From the NCBI GenBank assembly GCA_019038745.1, contig JAHOYV010000060.1, positions 1 through 33,105 on the forward strand: a DNA stretch of 33,105 nucleotides. Reading direction: 5' to 3'. Of this stretch, positions 26,302 through 33,105 are shown piece by piece. Both the position numbers and the translations under genes were made by a program. The notes beneath the pieces are model-generated. The model saw nothing but the letters and a program-made list of their open reading frames with translations. It searched no databases and had not been told where the DNA came from. The DNA is from Gemmatimonadales bacterium (GTDB lineage Bacteria; Krumholzibacteriota; Krumholzibacteriia; LZORAL124-64-63). Positions within the stretch are counted from its first letter, which is position 1; the number at the start of each line of letters is the position of its first letter.

Positions 26302-26700
26302 TCAACCCACGGTCAAACCTGCGTCTTGGATGGCTTCCAGCAATGCTTCCTCCCAGATCGGTTTGATGAGGTAACCATCGCACTGATCCCGGAAGGCTTC
26401 CATTACCCTTTTGCGGCAATCTGAAGCAGTCGTCATTAAGATTTTCATGCCCTCTCCAGGACCATAGCCTGACTCCGCTTCCATTTCCCGGACTTTTTTG
26501 AGGGCGTCGTTCCCATCCATCCCGGGCATTATGATGTCCAAACAAACTAAATCGTAGGGCTCATTCTTTTCCAGAGCCAGACGGACCGCTTCCACTGCTT
26601 CATGTCCGTCAATGGCAACATCGACGGTTCCATGTGGGGAAAGAAGATTACAGAGATGATGTCGGTTTAAAAACCCATCTTCGACAACCAGGAATTTCAT
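26302..26700 (-). CDS. Stand-alone response-regulator receiver protein
   Basis: 132 residues, essentially one CheY-like receiver domain with no output domain. It has FLVVEDG (acidic pocket), phospho-acceptor Asp55 in LVCLDIIMPGMDG, the switch Thr in ILMTTAS, and Lys113 in LIKPI. The start is ATG 26700, with GGAG upstream on the minus strand. No histidine kinase is adjacent; the nearest is the hybrid kinase at 29786. It may relay phosphate between the hybrid kinases and an Hpt protein, or act by protein binding. Pairing with either kinase is speculation. Confidence 0.93.
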   Translation of the reverse strand: MKFLVVEDGFLNRHHLCNLLSPHGTVDVAIDGHEAVEAVRLALEKNEPYDLVCLDIIMPGMDGNDALKKVREMEAESGYGPGEGMKILMTTASDCRKRVMEAFRDQCDGYLIKPIWEEALLEAIQDAGLTVG

Positions 26701-27030
26701 TTAATTTCTCCAATTCCGATCCTTGAGTAGCAAATCACATGACTCCTGCTCATCTTCGGCTTTGCCGCCTCAACCTTAATGGATTCTTTACCCGCCTGTG
26801 CCCATGACACGGTGAAGAAGGGTTTTTGAGGAACGGCGCGGGCAAGCCCAGCATCAGTAACTCACCGTGGATGGGTGATACTCACAAGAACGGAATGAAT
26901 CCCATATGTCCCAATTCGACCAGCTTAATTGCCCTTGCTTTGGAACTGAATTTTCCATATTAATACTTATTGTCCGCCGTAATAACCCAAAGGGCGGCAT
27001 ATGTTAAACCTTGTTAAAGGAGGAAGAGCA
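26701..27030. other. Gene-free stretch upstream of the dockerin-like gene
   Basis: 330 bp between divergent genes with no supported coding frame. A possible plus-strand promoter, TTGCTT (26935-26940) with TATTAA (26958-26963) at 17-bp spacing, precedes the dockerin-like gene. A weak inverted repeat pairs CCGCC with GGCGG near 26973-26998. Nothing else is recognised. Confidence 0.4.
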
Positions 27031-27672
27031 ATGATCCCCCGACATAGCTTGTTTATTTCATTAATCCTATTCCTGTTGATCCCCTCGGCCGCTTTCACGG
27101 GCGAACAAATCGCGGGAGTCCCGGACCTTTTCGAGAGCACTATTGAAACTCGTGCCACGCATAGCGTCTCTGTCCTGGTCTGCCCCGGAGGTGACGGGAG
27201 GTCTCTCAACCAAGCCATGCTCTTCGGTGGGGAAATTATGGACGCGACAATTGAAATCCATGTCAGGGACCTTAATGGATACCCAATCCACGGTTTTCCT
27301 ATGGAGGATATTTGGATGGAGATGCCGGGTGTCAACTTTTGCCTGGGCGGGGGTCGGGTAGACTTCCATACTGACAGCAATGGCTACACTGAATTCTCTC
27401 TCCCGAAGGCCGGGGGTGGTTGGTCAGAAGACTTTGATTTGGTGGGACTCATCAATGACAGTCCCTTTGCTGTCCAGAGCACCCTTTCCAGCCTCAGGAT
27501 GAACAGCCCTGACATGAATGGAGATGGAGTCGTCAACCTGCTCGATGTTGGATTGTACGCATCAGTCTACTGGGAAGGGTACAGCTACGCGGCCGATTTC
27601 CATTGGGATGGGCTGCTGAATCTGACCGATGTTTCCATCTTGGCCCAGCATTTCGGACATTCATGTCACTGA
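27031..27672 (+). CDS. Secreted dockerin-like protein
   Basis: 213 residues. The ATG at 27031 is preceded by AAAGGAGG (27016-27023) and opens a signal peptide (SLFISLILFLLIPSAAFTG); the in-frame ATG at 27001 lacks a ribosome-binding site. The middle (about residues 40-145) looks like one beta-sandwich with no named family. The C-terminal roughly 55 residues form a two-repeat dockerin-like module. The first loop, DMNGDGVVNLLDVGLY, has the full EF-hand calcium pattern; the second, DFHWDGLLNLTDVSIL, has His and Trp where Asn/Asp and Gly are usual. Such modules are common on non-cellulosomal exported proteins of FCB-type bacteria, where they may serve as assembly or surface-attachment tags. No cohesin is in the window. 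Confidence 0.82.
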   Translation: MIPRHSLFISLILFLLIPSAAFTGEQIAGVPDLFESTIETRATHSVSVLVCPGGDGRSLNQAMLFGGEIMDATIEIHVRDLNGYPIHGFPMEDIWMEMPGVNFCLGGGRVDFHTDSNGYTEFSLPKAGGGWSEDFDLVGLINDSPFAVQSTLSSLRMNSPDMNGDGVVNLLDVGLYASVYWEGYSYAADFHWDGLLNLTDVSILAQHFGHSCH

Positions 27673-27779
27673 GTAAGGCCCGTGTTCGCTCCGTTTGCGG
27701 GTCCCAAAGATGGAATGAGTCGGTCTGAGAGCGGACTTCACCTATGAATTTTGCCGAGGAACCAAAAAACCCAGTACGA

Positions 27780-29216
27780 TCACTGAAAGATCTCAACCTG
27801 TTTCCATTTCCCGGATTCAAACCGGCGCCACATAAGGATCCCAATTAGGAGGTAGCAGACCGAAGCCCCGATCCAGGCATTGATCACATTGCCGTCCCGG
27901 GCCACGATAATGTACCAGGTCAAGGGGATAAAGCCGCCCCACATCATGACCAGCATGAGCAGCATCGGGTAGCGGGTGTCGCCGGCGCCCTGGAGGATGC
28001 CGCTGCCGAGCATGCGCACGCCGTCGAAGTACTGGAAGATCGCCGCGATTACAGTCAAACCCGCGCCGAGGGCGAGGACTTCCGGATCGTTGGTAAAGAT
28101 CCGGAAAACATGATCGCGCAAGAGGATCAAAACGACGGCCAGGCCCAGCGAGTAGTAGGCGCCGAGCTTGAAGGTTTGCCTCCCGTAGTGTTCAGCATCG
28201 TCCGGGCGGTGGGCTCCGATCCAGTTGCCGGTCAAAACACCCGCTGCGGTCGTCAATCCCCACAGGGGCATGAAGCTGAAGCTCAGGATCTGGATGGTGA
28301 TCTGGCTGGCCGCCAGGGGCACTGCTCCGGTCGTGCCCACGAAGATCGTGAACATCAGGAAGCCCAGCATGTCGATGAAGCCTTCCCAGGCGGCGGGCAT
28401 GCCCACCCGGATCAGGTTGGCGATGGCGCGTGGTTCGGGCCGGCGGAGTTTGTGCAGCCTGTACTGTCGGCGAAGTCGGGGCGCCAGGGCCCAGATGATC
28501 AGTGCCAGGGCGTTGACGAAGACTCCCACGCTGGTACCGATGGCGGCGCCCTTGACGCCCATCGCCGGTACGGCCAGCCAGACCTGACCGCCCAGCTCGA
28601 AACCGCTCCAGCCGAAGATCAGCCACACGTCCAGGATCAGGTTCAACAAGTTGCCGATGATGCCGGCGTACATGGGTATTTTAACGTCGCGGCGGCCCTG
28701 GAAGAACCCCATCAGCGCGAAGGAGATCTGCGTGAATACAGCGCTCAGACTGCGCCACTTGATGTAGACGTAGGTAAGTTCCTGCACGTCGGTGGGATTT
28801 TGGGTCAGCGGCAGTATCAGGTAACTGTGGAAGCCCAGGAACTGCAGGATGAAACCCGTGCAGACGGCGATGTAGATTCCCTGCCAGGTATAGCGCCCAA
28901 CGGCTTCGTGGTCCTGGCGGCCGTGCGCCTGAGAGACGAATGTCCCGGTAATCCGGCTCAGGTTGTTGAACAGTGAGTAGGTGGCCCAGGTCAGTATACC
29001 GCCCAGGCCGGCAGCAGCCAGGGAAAGGCTGTTCACCCGTCCGAGCAGGGCTGTGTCCACGGTCCACATCATGGTCTGTGACAGCATGGTCAGGATGGTG
29101 GGTGAGGCCAGGGCCATGATTTCCCCGAAGTGAGCCACACGAAAAATTCCCCACCGTGAACGCGGTGCGTTCGGAGGATTATTTTTCCGCATTGGGGGAG
29201 CCGGCCTGTTTTCCAT
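27780..29216 (-). CDS. MATE-family multidrug/cation antiporter
   Basis: 478 residues, with about twelve hydrophobic helices in two homologous halves. The N-half has ASPTILTMLSQTMMWTVDTALLGR and ISFALMGFFQGRRD; the C-half has GMPAAWEGFIDMLGFLMFTI and MLGSGILQGAGDTRYPM, which are typical of the MATE family in the MOP superfamily. It probably exports cationic drugs or metabolites in exchange for Na+ or H+. The ATG at 29216 was chosen because AGGA (29226-29229) lies 6-7 nt upstream. An open frame extends to 29342, but that DNA is the divergent promoter region shared with aroA. The first four codons of this gene lie inside the direct repeat at 29205-29463, and a diverged paralogue's C-terminus survives at 32689-32846. 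Confidence 0.92.
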   Translation of the reverse strand: MENRPAPPMRKNNPPNAPRSRWGIFRVAHFGEIMALASPTILTMLSQTMMWTVDTALLGRVNSLSLAAAGLGGILTWATYSLFNNLSRITGTFVSQAHGRQDHEAVGRYTWQGIYIAVCTGFILQFLGFHSYLILPLTQNPTDVQELTYVYIKWRSLSAVFTQISFALMGFFQGRRDVKIPMYAGIIGNLLNLILDVWLIFGWSGFELGGQVWLAVPAMGVKGAAIGTSVGVFVNALALIIWALAPRLRRQYRLHKLRRPEPRAIANLIRVGMPAAWEGFIDMLGFLMFTIFVGTTGAVPLAASQITIQILSFSFMPLWGLTTAAGVLTGNWIGAHRPDDAEHYGRQTFKLGAYYSLGLAVVLILLRDHVFRIFTNDPEVLALGAGLTVIAAIFQYFDGVRMLGSGILQGAGDTRYPMLLMLVMMWGGFIPLTWYIIVARDGNVINAWIGASVCYLLIGILMWRRFESGKWKQVEIFQ

Positions 29217-29463
29217 CGATTTCATCCTGGTGATTGTGGTTTTGGGGAATTTACGTTTATCCTGGCTATGAATAAAGAATTTGTTCAGGATCGGACTCCG
29301 GCTAACGATGTTCCGGTCGTCTGATGCCTGCTTTTTTGCCAACCCCGGAGGAAGTCCCCTGGCCAGGAGATTGAAGCGCTCTTACGAGCCCTTGAGCGGA
29401 AGGGTTACGGTTCCGGGGGATAAATCAATTTCCCATCGTAGCGCTTTGTTCGGACTTTTGTCC
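29205..29463. repeat. Direct repeat copy A: MATE 5' end, divergent promoter region and aroA 5' end
   Basis: 259 bp matching 32847-33105 with a single difference (G at 29239, A at 32881). The match runs to the window end, so the repeat may be longer. The offset between copies is 3642 bp. Left of 29205 the two copies share only CCG. Confidence 0.97.
29234..29263 (+). promoter_or_regulatory. aroA: Candidate promoter for the truncated aroA copy
   Basis: TTGTGG (29234-29239) and TATCCT (29258-29263) are 18 bp apart, pointing toward aroA. In repeat copy B the -35 reads TTGTGA, one step nearer the TTGACA consensus. In copy A this promoter would drive the aroA stub and possibly the kinase at 29786. 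Confidence 0.3.
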
Positions 29464-29643
29464 CGGGACCCTGTCGAGCTTCGGGATGGTTGGACAGCCG
29501 ATACACGGGCCAGTCTTGAGGCGGTCCGGGCCCTCGCTCAAGTGCGAGTTTACGGCCTGAGATCTCCGCCTTACGGTTTGCCACCAAATTTCGACACACT
29601 TTGGGCTTGGGTAACGCTTTACCAGCGAATAGACGGCACATAA
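29371..29643 (+). pseudogene. aroA: Truncated 5' fragment of EPSP synthase
   Basis: The frame encodes EPLSGRVTVPGDKSISHRSA, the N-terminal phosphate-binding signature of 5-enolpyruvylshikimate-3-phosphate synthase (shikimate pathway), followed by the DTRASLEAVRAL helix. EPSP-synthase similarity stops near 29535. The remaining roughly 36 codons (VYGLRSPPYG onward) are unrelated and end at 29643, so only about 55 of some 430 residues remain. The start is uncertain: TTG 29371 follows AGGAGA too closely, CTG 29359 has good spacing from GGAGGA, and ATG 29308 lacks a ribosome-binding site. A second copy of the same 5' end at the window's right edge may be the intact gene. This fragment cannot be catalytic. 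Confidence 0.88.
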
Positions 29644-29785
29644 GGGCTCCCTGATTGAATTTATCAAGTTGGATTCGAAGGGGACGATAAGAATCAGTAT
29701 GTGAAGATACTAGACATGGGGCTTCAGTCAGAGTGGTCCTAGGGAGTTTCTGGTGCGGTAGGTTTCAAGCGGATTTGAGGAAACC

Positions 29786-32650
29786 ATGACCCTGAAATGG
29801 AAAATAGCAACTCTCACCGGCGTCTTGCTGGTAATCTTGATGTTCAGTATCATCCTTGCGCTGGGGAGCCTGCACGAGGTTCAAATCTCTGAGGAACAGT
29901 CAAATCTGGCCACCACTTTTTTGACCACTTTCCAGGATACCCGGCTCAACTTCGAATTATCTCTAATGGGGCCCCACGACTATCTGATCCACGGAAATTT
30001 TGATGAAAGGATTGTCTTTGAAAAGGAATATTCCAAACTCATTCAGAGGGTCGATGATTTTTGGAATCTTTTGTTGGTATGTGAGTCGGACCAAGACATT
30101 TATATCTCAACCTTGGCGATCGAAACGAAGGAAGGCCTGTTGGCAATTAAGGCGACCTTGCCGGAGATCCAGGAGGTTGCCCGATCGATCTTGGCAATGG
30201 CCGATCCCATGACCAATCCGCAGGCCGGCATATTGATGGAGAATATGGATGCTCGCGTATACGATCTGGAGCTCGTTTTCACCGAGGAAAGATCACGGCT
30301 CGAGAGATTTTCAGAAGAGTCATTCCAAAGATTGCATGCCACGCACCGCAAGGTTGCGAATCTATTGCTGTTGCTGGGTCTCGTAGGAGGCATCGGCAGC
30401 GCCCTTTTGGGATTGTACATCATCAGGAGCATCACAGGTCCCCTCGACAAGCTCATCCAGGCGACAAAAATCATCTCGACCGGGGATCTGACCGCCAGAG
30501 CCGAAGTCGTCAGCCGTGACGAAATAGGGGAGTTGTCCCAATCCTTCAATGAAATGGTCAAGGGGCTGGCGCAGGCCAGGGAGGAAATCGAAGGGATCTT
30601 CCAGGGGTCGGGGGATGCCATGCGGGTGATCGATACCGATTTCAACATCCTCCAGGCCAATAGGGAAATGAAGAAATTGGCGGGAATTGTGCAGAATCAA
30701 GCCGTTGGGCACAAGTGCTACGATCATCTCAAAGGGGACATGTGCCAAACCAGGATGTGTGTTCTTAAACGGATTCTGGAGGGGGAAAGTCGGATCCAAG
30801 TCCAGACTACCAAGGATACCCCCGGGAAAACCGGAGTCCATATGGAACTGATCGCCACTCCCTTCATTCGTGAAGGCAAGGTCGTCGGGGTCATTGAGTC
30901 CTTCCGTGACATCGGTCAACAGGTTGAAGCGGAGAAGAAACTGACCCAGGCCAAGAACGAAATCGAGGAATCCAACGGGCAACTGGGAAAAGCCGTAGAA
31001 CGAGCCAAGGAGATGGCCCACGCAGCCGAACGGGCCAGCCTCGCCAAGAGTGAATTCCTCGCCAACATGAGCCACGAGATCAGGACCCCCATGAATTCTG
31101 TTATCGGCTTTTCGGAAATGCTGATGGATTCCCCTTTGGACCCGGAACAACTGGATTATGCCAGTAGCATCCAGCGAAGCGGGGAATCTCTCCTGGCCCT
31201 GATCAACGATATCCTCGATTTCTCCAAGATCGAAGCGGGGCAATTGGATATCGAGGTGATTGATTTTGATCCCGAAACTATGGCTTACGATGTCTGTGAC
31301 ATGATCAAACCGAGGATCGAATCGAAACCCGTCGAGATCCTGTGTCGGGTGGCAGATGACCTGCCGGCACAGGTCGCCGGAGATCCGAACCGGTTCAGAC
31401 AGGTTTTGATCAATATCATGGGTAACGCCGCCAAATTTACCGAATCCGGACAAATCGAGCTAATTTTGAAGGTTGATGAGAAAGAAGAGGACCGGATCAA
31501 ACTCCACGTGATCGTAAACGACACAGGCGTTGGTATCCCGCCGGACAAATTAAATTCGATTTTCGAGGTCTTTCGCCAGGCGGACGGTTCGACCACACGG
31601 GAATACGGTGGGACCGGTCTCGGGCTTTCCATCTGCCGGAAAATCGCAGATCTTATGGGTGGAGAGGTTTGGGCCGAGAGCAACGGCGGCAGTACTTTCC
31701 ATTTCACCGCTTGGGTCGGTAGATCAACACGCCAAAACGAAGAAAGGCCTGGTCCTGTTTCCTTGTTGCGGAAGAAGATTCTCCTAGTCGACGAAAACCG
31801 GACGAATTTGAAGACTCTGACAGAATATCTGGAAAAAGCAGGAGCGATGGTTACGCCCCTTGCTGAGGGAAAGGACGCTGCCATTGTAGTCGGGAAGTCC
31901 CTCGCCGAGGGCCTTCCTTTTGATGTGTGTCTCTTGGATCTGAACCTGGCGGGAATTACCGGAGGCGAGATCGTGGACCAGATCCGGGATATCTGTCCGT
32001 CTTGTCCCGAATTGCCAATACTGGCCATGTCATCCCTAGTTTCCCAGGACGCCCAGAATTGCCGGGACTGGAAATTGGTCGGTCTGTTGAACAAGCCTGT
32101 CCGCCGAAAAGAACTCTACAACATATTGGAAAAAGTACTAGAAGGGGAGACCGACGAGCGGGAAACTACGACCACCCAACAGACCGTCTCCGGAACCGTC
32201 GATACCGGATCGACTCCATCAGAAACCACTTTGTCGGGGGTTCGAATTCTGCTGGCCGAGGACAATCCGGTCAATCAAAAGCTGGCCAATTCAATGCTGA
32301 CCAAGGCCGGATGCAGGGTCGTGTTGGCAGAAAACGGTCTTCGGGCCTTCGAACTTTTCACCGAATCGCCGGATGAATTCGACGTGATCCTAATGGACGT
32401 CCAGATGCCTGAACTGGATGGTTTGGAGGCCACCAGGGCCATCCGCGACTGGGAAGACACATCGGTCGGCGGGGTCGTTCCCCGAATTCCCATTGTTGCC
32501 ATGACGGCCCACGCCATGAAGGGTGATCGGGAAATCTGCCTTCAAGCGGGTATGGACGACTATGTCTCCAAGCCCATCCGCAAGGTGTCGGTCTTTGAGA
32601 TCATTCGGAAGTGGGTGAACCGCCAGCGATCAGTCCCAGAATCGGTCTAG
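29786..32650 (+). CDS. Hybrid histidine kinase with PAS and two receiver domains
   Basis: 954 residues. Helix 1 is at about residues 7-28, and a helical periplasmic domain of about 165 residues resembles four-helix-bundle chemoreceptor sensors. Helix 2 is at about 192-215, followed by HAMP (ISTGDLTARAEVVSRDEIGE), then a PAS domain with a Cys cluster (CYDHLKGDMCQTRMCVLK) and a coiled coil. HisKA has His430 in [14 protein letters not shown]. The ATPase domain has RFRQVLINIMGNAAKFT, NDTGVGIP and GGTGLGLS. Receiver 1 has Asp718 (CLLDLNLAG) and a Lys-Pro pair. Receiver 2 has Asp871 (VILMDVQMPELDG) and SKPIR. The start is ATG 29786, with TTGAGG upstream. The gene lies between two nearly identical copies of the aroA 5' region, so it was probably inserted or duplicated here; it may be read from the captured aroA promoter. 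Confidence 0.94.
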   Translation: MTLKWKIATLTGVLLVILMFSIILALGSLHEVQISEEQSNLATTFLTTFQDTRLNFELSLMGPHDYLIHGNFDERIVFEKEYSKLIQRVDDFWNLLLVCESDQDIYISTLAIETKEGLLAIKATLPEIQEVARSILAMADPMTNPQAGILMENMDARVYDLELVFTEERSRLERFSEESFQRLHATHRKVANLLLLLGLVGGIGSALLGLYIIRSITGPLDKLIQATKIISTGDLTARAEVVSRDEIGELSQSFNEMVKGLAQAREEIEGIFQGSGDAMRVIDTDFNILQANREMKKLAGIVQNQAVGHKCYDHLKGDMCQTRMCVLKRILEGESRIQVQTTKDTPGKTGVHMELIATPFIREGKVVGVIESFRDIGQQVEAEKKLTQAKNEIEESNGQLGKAVERAKEMAHAAERASLAKSEFLANMSHEIRTPMNSVIGFSEMLMDSPLDPEQLDYASSIQRSGESLLALINDILDFSKIEAGQLDIEVIDFDPETMAYDVCDMIKPRIESKPVEILCRVADDLPAQVAGDPNRFRQVLINIMGNAAKFTESGQIELILKVDEKEEDRIKLHVIVNDTGVGIPPDKLNSIFEVFRQADGSTTREYGGTGLGLSICRKIADLMGGEVWAESNGGSTFHFTAWVGRSTRQNEERPGPVSLLRKKILLVDENRTNLKTLTEYLEKAGAMVTPLAEGKDAAIVVGKSLAEGLPFDVCLLDLNLAGITGGEIVDQIRDICPSCPELPILAMSSLVSQDAQNCRDWKLVGLLNKPVRRKELYNILEKVLEGETDERETTTTQQTVSGTVDTGSTPSETTLSGVRILLAEDNPVNQKLANSMLTKAGCRVVLAENGLRAFELFTESPDEFDVILMDVQMPELDGLEATRAIRDWEDTSVGGVVPRIPIVAMTAHAMKGDREICLQAGMDDYVSKPIRKVSVFEIIRKWVNRQRSVPESV

Positions 32651-32688
32651 ACAATATTTCCCTTCCTGGGATTGAGTCGAAACCAGGA

Positions 32689-32846
32689 TTACCGGAAAAT
32701 CTCCACCTTTTTCCACTTACCCGATTCAAACCTTCGCCACATCAGGATCCCTATGATCAAGTAGTAGGCCGAAGCTCCGAGCCAGGAGTTGATCACGTGG
32801 CCGTTCTGACCCACGATAATGTACCAGGTCAAGGGGATGAAACCGT
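32689..32846 (-). pseudogene. C-terminal remnant of a second MATE transporter
   Basis: The minus strand encodes about 51 residues, from GFIPLTWYIIVGQNGHVIN to GKWKKVEIFR and a TAA stop, matching the C-terminus of the MATE protein at 27780 at 40 of 51 positions by eye. Everything upstream of this segment is missing: the sequence jumps directly to the first MATE codons of repeat copy B, in a different frame. Reading from that ATG gives MENRTVSSP and a stop. The gene is therefore an internal-deletion pseudogene of a diverged paralogue, not a copy of the intact gene. Confidence 0.9.
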
Positions 32847-33105
32847 CCTGTTTTCCATCGATTTCATCCTGGTGATTGTGATTTTGGGGAATTTACGTTT
32901 ATCCTGGCTATGAATAAAGAATTTGTTCAGGATCGGACTCCGGCTAACGATGTTCCGGTCGTCTGATGCCTGCTTTTTTGCCAACCCCGGAGGAAGTCCC
33001 CTGGCCAGGAGATTGAAGCGCTCTTACGAGCCCTTGAGCGGAAGGGTTACGGTTCCGGGGGATAAATCAATTTCCCATCGTAGCGCTTTGTTCGGACTTT
33101 TGTCC
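32847..33105. repeat. Direct repeat copy B
   Basis: Identical to 29205-29463 except A at 32881 for G at 29239. It carries the first four MATE codons, the divergent promoter region and the aroA 5' end, and reaches the window edge. Confidence 0.97.
33013..33105 (+). CDS. aroA: EPSP synthase 5' end, cut by the window end
   Basis: Encodes the same GRVTVPGDKSISHRSALFG start of 5-enolpyruvylshikimate-3-phosphate synthase (sixth step of the shikimate pathway) as the stub at 29371. Only about 31 codons are visible. If the interpretation of the repeats is right, this copy continues as the functional gene. The start is as uncertain as in the other copy; TTG 33013 is used here, with CTG 33001 and ATG 32950 as alternatives. 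Confidence 0.75.
   Translation, partial: MKRSYEPLSGRVTVPGDKSISHRSALFGLLS

Noticed and set aside
26094..26366. Plus-strand open frame of 90 codons
   Set aside because: It overlaps the receiver gene antisense, has no domain and has no ribosome-binding site.
28110..28976. Plus-strand open frame of 288 codons
   Set aside because: Antisense shadow of the MATE gene; Gln/Asp/Gly-rich translation with no family.
29205..33105. Insertion by a classical transposon or IS element
   Set aside because: No transposase, no terminal inverted repeats at the junctions, and the 259-bp direct repeats are far longer than a target-site duplication.
1..33105. CRISPR array, prophage or known defence system
   Set aside because: No regularly spaced repeats and no recognisable phage, Cas, restriction or toxin-antitoxin genes were seen.

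Overview
The window looks like chromosomal DNA from an uncultured, Gram-negative (diderm) heterotroph. A TonB-dependent outer-membrane receptor and a small beta-barrel-like protein point to an outer membrane. A secreted subtilase ends in a FlgD/T9SS-like sorting module, a small secreted protein ends in a dockerin-like module, and a DUF2330 protein is present. This mix is typical of FCB-related candidate phyla (Krumholzibacteriota, Eisenbacteria, Latescibacterota and relatives). The lineage is inferred from gene content only; there is no rRNA or other direct marker. I found no tRNA, rRNA, CRISPR array, phage gene or transposase.

Layout. 1-3997: a two-gene sensory operon, made of a membrane c-type-heme/PAS protein (cut by the window start) translationally coupled to a hybrid histidine kinase. 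4107-7934: leuS and a succinate-semialdehyde-type aldehyde dehydrogenase. 7929-8039: a long, almost perfect palindrome between the convergent dehydrogenase and patatin genes. 8074-12380: patatin-like lipase (minus strand), a divergent ST7/TPR-like acidic protein, and a secreted subtilase. 12618-16022: radA, ispD and an ExoZ-type acyltransferase, closely packed. 16097-19146: a metallo-beta-lactamase-fold hydrolase coupled to a membrane SpoIIE/RsbU-type phosphatase. 19235-22643: an OPA-family organophosphate transporter followed after 10 bp by a TonB-dependent receptor. 22738-25971, minus strand: dihydrolipoamide dehydrogenase, then a coupled pair of a small envelope barrel and a DUF2330 protein. 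26302-27672: an orphan receiver-domain regulator and a dockerin-like secreted protein in looser, less gene-dense DNA. 27780-33105: a MATE exporter and a rearranged aroA locus.

The most unusual part is the right end. A 259-bp segment covering the MATE 5' end, the MATE/aroA divergent promoter region and the first codons of aroA occurs twice as direct repeats (29205-29463 and 32847-33105) with one mismatch. Between them lie a truncated aroA, unrecognised DNA, a complete hybrid histidine kinase with two receivers, and the C-terminal stub of a second, diverged MATE paralogue. This is the topology left by single-crossover (Campbell-type) integration of a circle, or by a tandem duplication. Recombination between the repeats would remove the kinase and restore a simple MATE/aroA arrangement.

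Signalling is the main functional theme: two hybrid kinases, a heme/PAS sensor protein, an orphan receiver and a PP2C-type phosphatase. None has an obvious DNA-binding output partner in the window. The rest is housekeeping (leuS, radA, ispD, lpdA, aroA), envelope biology and transport.
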